The notes under the pieces are model-generated. The model was given only the letters and a program-made list of their open reading frames with translations, did no database searches and was not told the origin of the DNA. The translations under genes and the position numbers were made by a program. Positions 34,559 through 48,500 of a DNA stretch of 64,000 nt are shown piece after piece. Numbering within the stretch: position 1 is the first letter of the stretch; each line of letters begins with the position of its first letter. This stretch comes from Lutraria lutraria (taxonomy: Eukaryota; Mollusca; Bivalvia; Venerida; Mactridae), in assembly GCA_964023205.1 (NCBI GenBank), contig OZ026833.1, forward strand, positions 46,750,441 to 46,814,440, read 5' to 3'.

Positions 34559-37500
34559 ATGCACCAAAAGGCAGATGTAACGTTTTTAAAAGAAACTCAT
34601 TTTACTGTTGACCTTGAAAATGTTCTTTACAATGAATTTTATAAATATGAAATGTACCATTCCTTCGGATCCAATAATAGTAAAGGCTGCTCCATTTTAA
34701 TAAATAAATCAATAACATGTAATATTTTAAATTTATTCACTGATAGCAATAACGGAAGATACGTTATACTTAATATTGAGTATAACAATAATATAATTAC
34801 ATTAATAAACATTTATGCTACTAATGATAAGAAATCAGAAACGTGTTTTTCAAAAACATAACACAACTTATAGCGGAACACACACAAGGAATAAAAATAG
34901 TTGGAGGAGATCATAACGAAACTTTACATAACATTGACAGAGTAACAAAATAAAATAAAATAAATAAGCATCCAAATTTAAATGACATGATAAAGTCACA
35001 CAATTTAATTGATATATGGAGAACTTTAAAAAAAAAATTCACATTGCGCAGAAAAAATGGAATAGAAAAAAGCAGAATTGATTTATGGCTCATTGAAGAA
35101 AACCTCATTCCACTCATTTTATCAACAGACATTCGTCCTGCTCTGATCAAATATACTGACCATTTAGCAATTTCACTTAAACTAAAACCACCTTTCGAAA
35201 GAGGACCAGGAATTTGGAAACTTAACAAAGCATACTTATGCGATACTGAATATTGTGAAGAAATAAAGGCTATGACTGAAAACTTAACAACATTAAACAT
35301 TAAAAGTCATTGAACAAAATGGGAAATATGTAAAAATAACATTAGAGAAATAACAATTAAATATTCTAAACAAAAATCAAAGGAAAGAAAATGTAAATTA
35401 ACTGATCTTGAAAACCAAAAGAACTATATAAAAATGAGCTAAGTACAAACAATCAGGAGATAAAAACACAAATCAACAACATTGAAACGGAAATTGAAAA
35501 TATTTATAGTTTCAAAGCTAAAGGGGCATACGTTCACGGGTAGTATTATTAGAAGACAATGAAAAAAAAAACTATTTTTTGAACCTTGAAAACTCTAGAC
35601 AAACAAGAAAGGTTATTAATTCATTATCAATAAAAGGAAACGTAATAACTGATAAAGAAACCATTTTGGAAGAAACGGTCAAATTTTATGAAAAACTTTA
35701 CAAAAGTTCACATGTCAACGTTGATGAATATGTAAATTCAATGGAAACTGATAACACTTTAAACGATAATGAGGCTAAAGAATGTGAAGGAACCGTTACA
35801 TATGAAGAAGCTACATGTGTTATAAACATAATGAATACAAATAAAAGTCCAGGCCTCGACGGTCTGCCAATAGAATTTTATAAAAGGTTTTGGAAACAAA
35901 TAATGTATTTAGTTGTGGATTCCTTAAATGAAGGTTTTGACAAAGGCGAACTCTCGTTCACACAGAAACAAAGTGTATTTTCAAAAGGAGACCCGACTAA
36001 TTTGGAAAACTGGCGACCTATATCTCTTCTTAACACAGACTATAAAATTTTAGCCAAAGTTTTAGTAATGCGCTTACAAAAAGTACTACCAAGTATCATA
36101 AGCCACGATCAACAAGGATTCATTAAAAACAGATATATAGGATACAATATAAGACAAATTCAAGACGTTATAGATTACAAAAACATAACAAACACTCCAG
36201 GAGCTATTCTATTTCTCGATTTTAAAAAGCGTTTGATACAATTGAATGGTCATTTTTACAAAAATCTTTGTTGAAATTCGGATTTAAAAATTCCTTTGTA
36301 CAATGGGTAAACGTTATGTACTCAAATATACAGTCTTGTCTAATGAATAACGGTTGGAGTTCTAGATTCTTTAAGATATCTCGTGGCGTCAGACAAGGGT
36401 GTCCATTATCAGCCCTTCTATTTATTATTGTCGCTGAAAGTATGGCGATCAAACTAAGAAACAGCACAACATTTAAAGGAATAGAAATAAAAGTCGACAA
36501 GAACATTAATAACAACACAAAACACATCAAACTCACTCAGGTAGCAGACGACACAGCACTATTTATACAAAATGAAAATGAAATAAACATCTCTCTGGAA
36601 ATAATCGAAGAATTTGGTCAATATTCAGGTCTAAAACTAAATAGAAATAAAACACAAGGACTCTGGATAGGCAGTTCAAAAGCAAATACACACAATGTCG
36701 ATAGCATAGGTTTAACAAATACATATGTTAAAGCATTAGGAATCTACTTTGGCAATAACTCCGATGAATGCGAAGGTCTAAACTGGCAGAATAAATATGA
36801 AATATGTAAATATCTCATACAACGATGGCAAAAACGAAAACTAACATATTACGGGAAAATAACAATAATAAAAAGCTTAATCCTTCCAAAGTTAACATAC
36901 TTAATGCAATCAATGTCCACTCCAAAACAAATCGTAAAACAAGTTACTAAACTATTCTCAGATTTTCTTTGGAGCAATAAACGTGAAAAAAAGAACAACA
37001 CTAATAGGAAATAAACTTAACGGAGGCTTAAGTATGGTTGATATAGACGGTTATGTAAATTTCCTTATACTTAAATGGATCCAAAACTTGAGATCTTCTT
37101 ATAATGCAAACTGGAAAATTATTCTTTTATTATTACTGAACCATGTTGGTAAAGAACTATCAATATTTGAGATGAACATAGATAACTTGAAATCGCTCCC
37201 TAACACTAAAACAACATTGACTTCTTTCTATGTAAATATCATAGATACATGGATTAAATACAATAAACAGTCAACTAACTAAAGTACCACCAAAATCATT
37301 TAGTACAAGCAGGAACCAAATCATATGGGACAATAGGTATATCAAATTTAAAGGAAAATGTCTCATATTTAACTCATGGATCAATTCAAATTTGTTATTC
37401 ATTAACGACTTAATTGACATCAACGGCAGAATAAGCGAACGCAAAATATATGATGAGCTTACAAATAAAACAATCTGGATATCTGAAAGTGAAACTATTA

Positions 37501-38225
37501 AAAAGGCAATACCCTTATAATGGAAGAATAAAGTCAAAACCACAGAATCATTGAAAACTTCCATTAAAACTCAACTAAACCTCGACTCAGAGGACAAAAC
37601 TAATACGAAAATCATTAGTAGCAAGGACTACTACATAGAATTTATAAAAAGAAAATATGAAATCCCTTATCTCCATAAACAATGGGAATCAAGCATCAAT
37701 AAAAAATTCAATTGGCTTAGCTACTACTATTTCTTAAATAAAGCACTCGTCGACAATCGTGTCAAACAATTTAAATATAAGCTTGTACATAACATAATAG
37801 CTACCAATGAAACTCTCTACAAATGGTAAATATTCACCTCCCCAAAATGCTTACACTGTGGAGCTTTAGAAAACTTAAATCACTTTTTTATAACATGTCC
37901 TTACATGGACTCATTCTGGGAAAAGATAATCAAAGTATTTTCAGAAAATGGCATAAACAACAAAATGAAATCTTTAGAATACATACTTATAGGTTATAAA
38001 ATCATGTATAAACAATACGAAATAATAAATGTAATATTAAGTCAAATAGGATACTCTATTCATAAAAGTTATTTTAAAAATGAACGTAGGAAGAACAAGA
38101 ACAAAACTAATATTCTCCAAATATTATATGTTGATTTAGACACAATATCTAGATATTATAAATATAAAAATAAAGAAAGTTTTGGTTTCATAAAGAAATT
38201 TTGTCAAGCTCTGAACATTCCCTAA
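34559..38225 (+). pseudogene. LINE ORF2 remainder: endonuclease, reverse transcriptase, C-terminal finger
   Basis: Endonuclease pieces at 34559-34861 (QKADVTFLKETHF, with the catalytic Glu; INIYATN) and at about 34880-35320 (GGDHNE, a changed form of GGDFN; TDHLAI near the end, a change in the SDH motif). Reverse-transcriptase pieces at 35579-36274 (NWRPISLLNTDYKILAKV; DQQGFIKNRY) and 36268-37014 (RGVRQGCPLSALLF; VADDTALF, the catalytic A/VADD box). C-terminal pieces at 36983-37282, 37551-37829 and 37840-38225, with a CLHCG-x-L-x-H-x-C finger. Frame changes near 34858, 36230 and 37000 and stops near 35313 and 37280 mean that no active protein is made. Confidence 0.8.
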
Positions 38226-38408
38226 TTTTATTAAAGCTTTTATAACATATATCTCTGCATGCTTATACATGTATCTTGAGTTAAACTTGTATCTTTATAT
38301 ATAAAAAGTTGTCAATATTTGCAAATTTATTAATACACCATTTACTGTATATATGTACAATATGTATATGTAACCTGTTGTGAATAAAGCATAAAAAAAG
38401 AGAAAAAA

Positions 38409-39165
38409 GTTCAATTTCCACTAGTACATTCAGTACTTTTATTCAGTCTAACCTTGTGTCTAAATGATTTTACAGGGTGCCGAATTATGATATTTTGTTT
38501 ATTAAATCAAGCTTGCCTGGTTTTATTTAATTCAATACAACTTCTTTCCCGCTTCAGCGATTTCACCACGGTGCTGTGGACTGGCTTTAAATATGGCACG
38601 TCTCAACATATTTCGCTTAATCATGACTGTCATCATCAACAGGAACTATACTCAGTATCATTGGATTAAAGATGGCTCACGTGACCACGTTTCTTTGCTA
38701 TGCTTCTCGTAAAATGTCAACTATTTATTATTATCAGTATTTTCTTCACCATCGTCTCTATTCGATATGTCCTCATTACCATCTATAGTTACAGTCAATA
38801 TAAACTAATGTTATTCTATATCATACTATTTATATAATATATTTCCACTTTAGTTTGCTACAGCAAACACATTTGTTTTCATCGAACCGGATCCGGAAAT
38901 GTTATGATATAGAAACTGTACAACACCAAGCTTAGAAGTTAAAACGGACGTAAAAATACGAACAAGTCAAATCTTCCACTGCTAAATGTCTATTTATGAA
39001 TGCCGAGTGTAGAAATCTAAACACATCTGTTCTATTTACATAAGTTGCTTCAACACAATTTCAGGCATTATCAGACAGTTAGAATAATTCATCATGGCGT
39101 ATTTATATAAGTTGCGTCGTGTAGGGTTTTCACCAATCAATGAACGGAATTGTACGATTTTAATA
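38409..39165. other. 3' flank of the STAND gene
   Basis: No gene seen. On the minus strand AATAAA occurs at 38724-38729 and 38438-38443, either of which could serve as the poly-A signal of the gene ending at 39166. Confidence 0.4.
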
Positions 39166-42100
39166 TCATGGTAAACTTGGACGTCTGTTTTTAGCAATTG
39201 TCTTAAAGAAATCTTGCTTATGAATATGTTTACATGGTTTATCGTTGCACATCAAATTAAATATGGCACTAAAGAATTCATCATCCAATGATCGAATAAA
39301 TGAATGTCCCTTCAAATTATAAATGTTGACATTAGCACCGCATTTTTCTATCAACAATCTGAAAATTTCTAAGTTCAAAAATTCGCAACATTTGTGTAGC
39401 GGGGATCGGCCGAATATATTTATTGCGTTTACATTAGATACTGTGCAAAGTATTTTAGCGATTTCTGTATTGTCGTTTTGTATCGCTGAATGTAGAGGTA
39501 TATTACCCTTATAGTCTGCTAGGTTAACGTCAGCAGCCATGACAAGCTTTTTAACAACTTCATATGCGCCGCTTTTAGCTGCAATATTCACAGGTGTTCT
39601 ACCAAAGACGTCTTGTACGTTCGGGTTAACCCTATGTTGAAGCAAAATATCGCACAACGCTGCATTACATCTTGAAGCTGCAATATGATACAGATCCCAT
39701 TCCTTAATTCGAAATCCCATCCTCGACAACTTAACAGACGTCTGTGTCTTGTCTGCTTTGAGAATAAGTCTGACAACATCATTATTACTTCTAAATGCCG
39801 CGCATTGTACAGGAAGGTATCCACGACAGTCTTTTACATACAACGATGCCCCTCGACTGATAAGTAATTCTGCTGTTTTTAAGCTTCCTACGTCAGCAGC
39901 GAAATGTAACGGTGTTCGTTTGAACCTACCTGTATTGTACGTTAAATGGGCGCCATTTTGTAACATGTATTCACAATCTTCAGGAATGTCGAGAAAAATC
40001 GCCCGTTCTAATGCTGCCATATGATAACTATTCCGTCTCTTTAAGGCTTTCTTTGGAGTTTTAATGACATGCTCTATCTCATTTGGAATTTGGCCTATCA
40101 TTTGTGCAATTTGTGAATTACCTTTAAATACAGCTGCATGCAGAGGAGTCATGCCATTTTTTTCTGGTTGGTGTGGATTTGAGTTTTTTAACAGTAACTC
40201 AAAAATATCTATTAAGTTACTGTAACAAGCAGCATAAAACGATGTTCTGCCAAATGAGTCTTGGATATTTGGGTCGGCATTATGTTCCAAGAGTAGTTTA
40301 ACCATATCCTTATCATTTTTCCAGATGGCAATGTGAAGTAAAGTCATCCCCTTTATCAACGATTTAGACCCCGGAGAGGTAATTATTAAGGACACTTGAG
40401 TCTTGTCCGCTTTCAGAATCGCCTGTACAATATCACAGTGACCTCTTATAGCCGCACAGTGAATTGGGCAGTGTCCTCGATAGTCTTTGTCCGTTAATGA
40501 TGCGCCTTTCTCAATCAGTAGCTCGACTGCCTTTGTATGACCAATGTCCGCAGCGAAGTGAAGTTGCGTTCGTTTATATTCACCTGTTTTTTCGGTAAAT
40601 GAAGCTCCTTTCTGTATCAATAGTTTATACACTTCAAATTGTTTAACCACTTCGTCTTGGGTTGACAGTTTACTAAAAGCGAACAGAGCCTTGTCAAGGG
40701 CTGATCTTTTATTAGCGTTTCTATAATTAACATCAGCTCCATGGTTAATAAGTATTTTCATAATTTCAACATACCCTCTTTTAGTTGTCTCAATAAGAGG
40801 ACTGTTTTGATTTACCACTCGCCTGTATATTTCACTGCCATGTTTGTAGTTTTTAAGAAGTAGCTCGACGACATTCTTGTTCCTCCTCCTGGACGAAGCC
40901 ATGAATATTGTTTCCCCATTAACCTCAGCACCATAATCTATCAACAATTGCACAACTTCTTGTTGTCCAGTGTGAGCCGCAATCAATAACGAGAAGTACA
41001 AGAAATTGTTTTTATCAGGAAATTCTTTCCAGAAACGTTTCATGAACATTTCTAAAAACGTTTTGTTTCTCAAATACAGTGCCACTGTAGCTATATATAT
41101 TGGTAATTCATCATTGCCCAAATCAATACACGTACCGTTGTTTCCAAATCGGTTACTTATCGTGTCAACTGGTGTTAACAGTGTATTTATTCCCGTCTCA
41201 CTTTTGAAATATTCCAAAAGGAATGAATCCTTCATAAAACACTCATGATTTAATATGGGAGGGTAGACAGTTTTATTCATGTAATCATACCCTTCGTTAC
41301 TGTTAATAAAAGCCCTTTCAATGATCATCTGTAATTGACCGTTAAATGCATATCTGTCTTTCATCTCAAATGGCTGATTAATCAATATGTTTGTTATTGC
41401 ACGACTTAGATTACCAAATCGAAATGGTTCAATGAATATGTGAAAGTCGTCATTTTTATCTTCATTAACTGTAGTGAATTGTAAGTGAAACTGAGCAGTT
41501 GCGTGCTTTAATATAACATTTGGATACCTTTTTCCAACAACCAATCCCACCATATCTTTTGCGGTGTTGTGACTGAAAAAATATGTTCCCGTCTCTTTCT
41601 TATAATCAATTATTCCTCCATAGCAATGAGACAATGATGTCAATAGTAGTTTAGCAATTTGTTTCCATGGTTTCTCAAGTCCAAACTCGTTTGCAGCAAG
41701 ATGAATTATCTCCGAAAATTGAGGATCTGTTTCTGGATTTTCAATTTGCGAAATATTAATGCTTTCACTAGGAACAGACCAAATAAGAAACAAGGGAAAG
41801 AATTTCTCTTCATCTACAAATAATTCTTCCAAGACATTTCGAAAAAATACATAAGGTTCATGAAAGAATGAGTACCCCGAACCAAACAGCTCATCGTTAT
41901 AAGAGAATAATCTCACTGTTTCAGGAAATCCAGTCATAAGTTTTAAGTACCCCCACTGTTCTGGAGAAAAACAATATTTTTCATTTTCCATTCTTGCTGA
42001 AAGTTCCTGAAATTTGGACTCTTTGCCAAAAGACGTTATGCATAAGTTCACTTCCTCTTGTGATAAATTTCTGCCCGCCTGCTGAAGGTGTAAATCGAGC

Positions 42101-42587
42101 ATTAGCACCATGTCTGATTCTATGAGATCCTTTGATGAAACGATTTGTATATTTTCATTGTCAAAGACTGTGCTTCGTAGAGACTGTTTTGCTTCTGAAA
42201 GAATGTAATGGCGAGTGGTGATTACAACTTTCTTTGTTGTCTTTTGAATGAGGCGTACAATATCTGGAAACGAAAATGACCATTCCTTCAGTAAGTTGTC
42301 ATCCAGTATACCTTTACCGAAAATATCATCGATAAATATTATGTCAAATGTTGGACTTTGAAAATCAACACCTTTAATGTCGGACGGATGGTTAAGCTTT
42401 AAACACAACCCGGGCTTCGAAATTTCCGATATCATCTTTGTTGCCATGGTTGTTTTTCCTTCTCCAGGTGATCCACTGAGAACAATAATGCCGGATTCCA
42501 GCAATCTTTTTTTGGCCAACGTGTGAGTTTTTGTTGTTACATAAACTTGATCTCGAGACTCGTCCTGAACGCATAAATCTGCAATTG
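39166..42587 (-). CDS. STAND gene exon 4: nSTAND3 NTPase and ankyrin repeats
   Basis: A 3.4-kb exon after the acceptor GTCATTCCAG. It opens with DQVYVTTKTHTLAKKRLLES just before the P-loop, the usual lead-in of nSTAND3 domains (V-x-T-(R/K)-x3-x-A). Walker A, Walker B (IIFIDDIFG) and the TTR sensor are intact. After about 350 residues of helical sequence comes an ankyrin array with clear copies such as GMTPLHAAVFKGNSQIAQMI. A block of about five repeats is duplicated within the array. The long, uninterrupted exon suggests it is under selection and not decayed. Confidence 0.9.
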
Positions 42588-45500
42588 CTGGAATGACATC
42601 GACATAAAGACACTTAGATACTTAACTTGTTTGCACAGGTATGTAGATATACAAGAATACGTAAAATGATTAATAAATTATTATATGAATTATTGTACGG
42701 ATTCACCAAAGATATTATAAGCCAGTCTTGGAATTGTACATTCGTTTACAGAAACTAACTTAAATGTTGTACGTGGTACTTAAGCCATAGGCAAAATAAC
42801 AATGTATTCCCAGTAATGTTGTATTCATTTAATGTCTACTGAATATATAAATTAAAATCATGCATCTATATCATATTTAATTATTCTGTTGTAACAGTAA
42901 CTGTTACAATATATGTACAACCTATGAAATACATTTAATAGGCTACCATCATGATAAAATGCATACTAAATCATATGCTCGATTCATATTAATTGGCACA
43001 TATTTCATATTAGTGAAAATGGCACCCTCAAAAGTTCTCAACATACTTATTTTTACATTTAGTAGATAAGTTTATGAAAGAATTGTGTGAAAACATTATT
43101 ACATACACTTCAGTCTTCTCATTTCACTTGTGTCTTCTGTCACATCCACTGCAATATGATAAATAATTTACTAACAAATGTATTTACCTACGTGGAAAAG
43201 AAAATCTAGTTTTTAGTTAATAACATTTGTGCCGATAATTCGGAATCAATCAGAAAAAGATTACACCGGAAATTACGTGCTCATCTTAAGAAATTCGAAA
43301 ATTATCTATGCATAATTATACAGATAACTTGAAAACATGCTGCATGTTTTGAATGTTTTTAATGCTAGGGTATCTCTGTGGTTAAGATGAATACCTTTTA
43401 TCGTTGGCTCGACATTCTGCAAGTGAATAACTTTCTTTTCCACTGCACACAGACGTTGTTCTGTCTCAACACGCTGTGTTGCGCATACTTTTCTTTCTTT
43501 TGTAATGCTCTTCTGAAAATCGTTTTGTTTCGATTTCATTTCTTCTAATGAAACGTCGTAGCTCATATGAACCTCCTTGCTTTGCTCTGTTAATTCTGCC
43601 AGTTGTTTTGTGACATCGGATAACTGCGAACCTTGTATGCTGACAGTATTAGCAACTTCTGCTATATTTTCCTCTGCTTTTGAACTTTTCTGTTTCATGA
43701 CGTCGATATCTGCTTTCGTCGCTTTCACCTCGTCCTCGATCTGTGTCCATCGTTCTATTTCTTTGATGTACTGTGACACATGTTCGGGATCGATAGTACG
43801 TGTCTTGAGTTTTGTAATGTTGTCACTTAGATCAGAAATACCCGTTCCAAGTCTAAAAAGTACCTGTAAATATGAACATTACATAACATATATTATATTC
43901 CATATCACGTCACAATTTCTATTGTTTCTAATGAAGCAGGTCGATATATAGTGTATGTATAAGAATAGGATTCCTAAAAAAGAAACACTAAAGCAAAACA
44001 ACATTGAATATCCCCATATCCAAAACCCACACAACATATGCCCATGACACGTGATGATATGATGAGAATGATAATAACAGAATTATTTAGTGAGAATTTA
44101 TTTCTAGTAATGGCATAGAAAGTGCATAAAACGCGCATTTAAGCAGTCAATGTAATAAAATGCTGATTATTTTACAGGTGATATAAATAAATTCCCATCG
44201 GTAAAAAAACAAGAGATTAATAATGTCCACAAAGTACCTCTTCTAATTCGTTCCATTTTTGTTGAAATTCTTGATTCGTAATGGCTACTGTCTTCAAATG
44301 TGCAAACTGAAAGTAATTGCATAGATATCGCATGTTTATGTAGTTTGGCAGGCAATTAAAACTAGAACTATCACTAAAGGTGATGAATACCCCCAGATGT
44401 CGCTTTGACACAGTCATTGTTACATTTTACAAAGGGAAATATAACACATTTTCATTTTTAAATACCTGCAAATTGTCTAAACATATATTGTATAAGAAAA
44501 TAACAAAGGGCCATAACTTATTAAAATTTACTTCGACAAAACCTACTGTAGACATGCAGAACTTGGCAAACTACTTATCACTTCTGTGAAGTTTCATTGA
44601 ATTCCTGTCAGTAGTTGCTGAGAAATAATTTGGACAAAATTTACCTTTTTTTATAAAACTAATCCAAACAAAACCTGCATATTGCATGCACAACTAGGCT
44701 AACTACTTATCACTGCTGTGAAGTTTCATTGAATTCCTGTCAGTAGTTGCTGAGAAATTGTCCGGACAAAATTTGCCTATTGTATAATAATACTGTATAT
44801 TAAAAAAAAACAAAGTTAAAATTAATGCAAATGAGGAATTATTTAAGCATGCACAACTAGACCTCCTACTGATCACTTCTGTGAAGTTTCATTGAAATCA
44901 TGTACATAGTTGCTGAGAACATATCTTGTGGTGTCCCTCAAGGGTAAATTTTATGTCCGTTGCTTTTTCTTGATTTATGTTAATGACATGTCGGCCGCTA
45001 TAAAAAACAAACTCTTACTTTATGCGGATGATTCTGCCATCCTTGTTTCAGCCAAAAACAAGCATGACATTGAAAATACTTTGAGTCATGACTTGAATAT
45101 TGTCAGTCAATGGCTAATTTGTAATAAATAGTCTCTACACCTTAGCAAAACAATCTATTTTATTTGGGTCCAAAAAGCGGCTTACAGACCAGTCTAACCT
45201 TAAAATAAACTGCAATGGTCAATCCATAGAATCCAAAAACTCAGTTAAGTATCTTGGTGCGACCATTGGTCAGAGTCTTACTTTCGATTCAATGGTAGAT
45301 CGGTAGTTAAGAAATCAAATGATAGATTAAAATGTTTGTATCGTAAAAGTGAATTTCTCACACGTCACACTAAACGACTTTTGGTATCTACCCTTATACA
45401 GTGTCATTTTGACTATGCTTCATCTGTCTGGTTTAATAGTCTAACTCAGGATTTAAAACACAAATTACAGGTCACTCATAACAAGCTTATCAGATTTGTC

Positions 45501-48500
45501 CTGAATCTACATCTTAGGTCCCACACAGGCAAGGAACATTTTGCAGATATTAACTGGTTACCCGTTACTGATAGGGTGAACCAAATAACCCTTTGTCATA
45601 TTTTTAAGATTAATTCAAACCTTGATCCATCATATATGAATGATAACTTTAATCCCTCCATCAATGTGCATACTTATTCAACTAGGTTCAGAGTGAAAGT
45701 TAGTCCTAACTCTGACGGTATTTGTGATAACGTGTCCGACAACAAGATATTTATTATTCCAATTGTCAAAGGTTTTGGCAAAAGGTCTTTTGCCTATATG
45801 GGGTGCTCTCTGTGGAATAACTTGCCCCAATATATAAGGGATTCTGGAGCCACATCTGCTTTTAAATCAAGGGTCAAGGAACATTTTTAACGTCTATTTA
45901 GCTTCTACAATTCAATGGTTCTAAACATGTCTGTATATTTCCATATTTTCAGATAGATAGTAAAATATTTTATGACTCATGGCAATTCAGATTACTTCTC
46001 TTTGTTGATGCAGTATTGATTTCGTCATAACATCAAAACATCATAATCATTTCATTGTTAATATATATAATATTATATATTAATATTATTATCATTCTTA
46101 ATTTACAATCAGCATTATCGTATTTATTTATGGCAAATAGGATAATTTTTACTCATTCGAAGTATTATTTTTCATTTTAATCAAATTTTTACATGTTTGT
46201 CTACAATGTTCTATTTATCTTACTATAATTGCAATTTAACTGTGATAAGTAATTTTATTTATTTAATTTATACCTGTTCATATAATGTATTCCCAAATGT
46301 AATGTATCTTCCTATGTCATACAACACTATATATCAAGGACCACAATGGAAATAAGGGTTCATCTTAACCCTTTCTTGTGTTATCCTTGACATTTAATGT
46401 TGATTTGACATGGCTGTTTTATTAATTCATGCTTACACATGTATCGATTTACTGTATTTGTATGTTTTGATATTATGATTGCCATGTAAATGTTCATTTT
46501 ATATCGAAATAAATCTATCTATATATCACCCACCTTGCGAATTGCCAACTTGATAAACAAATGACTAAATGAGACAAAACATAATGTACACCAAATACTC
46601 TTATTTACACAACTCAGTCGATAACACAAATTTATCAAATTGGTCTATACAAACACCTCAGAAATATTTACAAAGTAAAAACCCTGCCGTGGTTAAGATC
46701 AACTGCCGCAAGATAACGAACAGTGTAGATGACATAAAAAGAAACAAATGGGTCATGATGACCTTTTATCGCTCACCTGAGTATCGTTACATTTTGGGAT
46801 AATTTAATTAAGGTAAGTTATTTGTCATAATATATTATAGAGTAAAGGTATAAAACTCCTGGACTCAGAAATCACACCGGTCATGTTCATCAAGGTACTG
46901 TTGTAACAATTCTGAACCGATTCTTAAAAGCCTGGTCTTATTCGACGCAGAAATAATTTCCCTTTAACCACCATCCACTCTTATATCCATGCATTGCTCT
47001 GAACTGGAGCAATAACCCCTTCAACTTACAAAACGTACCACTAGGTATCGATGTGACCTAAGTTTCTTTTCATTAGCTACAGAGTAAATTTCTTTATTCC
47101 TTCGGAATTTCATACCACTCCGGTGTAAATCGAAAGAAAATCCAATTTGTTATCAGAGCCAATATCAGAATTCGCCCGAAAAGCTGTCCTTTTCAATTTT
47201 TGATGAAATGCATACTCATCTACCTAAAATTAAACTTGCATGATTGTAACTGGATGAAGTATTATAATCCAGGCCATTTTCAGGTTAAAATTTTGAATAT
47301 ATATTACTTCTATTTTTGTCATAAACCTGTAAACCTCCAGATTTCCCTTGTCCCAAATGTAAAATCACAATTTCAACTGTTTGTTTTGAACTTTTGTATT
47401 GCCAGAATAATATTTTCTATGTATGAAAGCAAAATATTACATTTCAAAAAGTATATTTGCACAAAATAAGTATATAGTTAAAAGTATAAATTTGCCAAAT
47501 AAACGTCTCAAGTTTGTCCCCAACTTCTTTGTCCATAATGTCCTTCATGTAACGTTAGCACTGGTAGATAAATCCAGTTGGGTATATAGTTGCAATGTAC
47601 TCTTCAAAAGGAGATAATATATTTCAAGTATGGCTGCAGCAATGAAACAAACGCGAATTTTATATGCGATTTTAGAAAAAACAACAAACTGAAAAGTTGC
47701 CGGATGAATAATTTTGAAAACTGTCCTTTTATGTAACAAGTTTCTAATTATACAATTGATCAGACAGATCTCCTTCATATTGCTGCATCTAGCATATATG
47801 AGTTATATATCCCTTTTCTTACTTATGTAATTAGTTTACAAAATAACCTGTATGAGTCCTTGCAGTAACTGTCTTTACAATAATATTAATTTCTGTTACT
47901 GCAAGTACAGAAACCGTTACTGTAAGTACATAATACAACACAATCTGTCTTTTACAATGTGCTAATGATACAAATAGTATATAAAACTTATCTTGTTGAC
48001 ACAAACTATTTATTAGCCATGAATTTATTCTATAAAATTAATGCAAATCTGTATGATTTAAAACGTCTGCATTGAGTAATTTAGTTATTGGAAGGACAAC
48101 ATCCGTTATTGCAAAGACTGTTTATTTAATACATATGTTTACCTACATACCAGCAAAAGAACAGTTGTAGTTGATGGGGTTATTTGTTAACTTTACATGT
48201 ATTTTCAAATGGAAAAGACATTTTAAATATGTCACGCTTGTAACATCCTCGACATAAATGAACATGAGTTCTTTTCTTTAGGGAATGGCTTTGTCAAACG
48301 CACAGAGACAGAGAGGCATGTCCATGCAGTGCAAGATGCAGACCGTGAAATGATCTAATTCAATATCATTTTGTAATAAATATCTAATTATTATGACATG
48401 AGACTATTATTTTTGTTGTAACAGTGTTTGGTGTAATGCGTTATAACATAATACGATTAGAAAAAAACAACAGAAATGATACATTTTGTTTAATATATAT

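Larger units (their letters stand above)
32314..38408 (+). mobile_element. decayed L1/Tx1-like LINE, near full length
   Basis: The element holds, in order, an ORF1 with a CCHC zinc knuckle (32378-32983), a spacer, and an ORF2 (33693-38225). ORF2 has an apurinic-type endonuclease start, a reverse transcriptase and a C-terminal cysteine finger. It ends with AATAAA (38385-38390) and an A-rich tail. ORF2 is broken by several frameshifts and stops and by a 775-bp inserted element. It is therefore inactive. The 5' end is uncertain, because ORF1 homology fades upstream of about 32314. No clear target-site duplication was found. Confidence 0.8.

Noticed and set aside
34911..35300. 129-codon minus-strand frame
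   Set aside because: Antisense to the LINE endonuclease/linker region; the sense strand explains the sequence.
39588..41248. Several plus-strand frames within the ankyrin region
   Set aside because: They are antisense shadows of the long ankyrin/NTPase exon.
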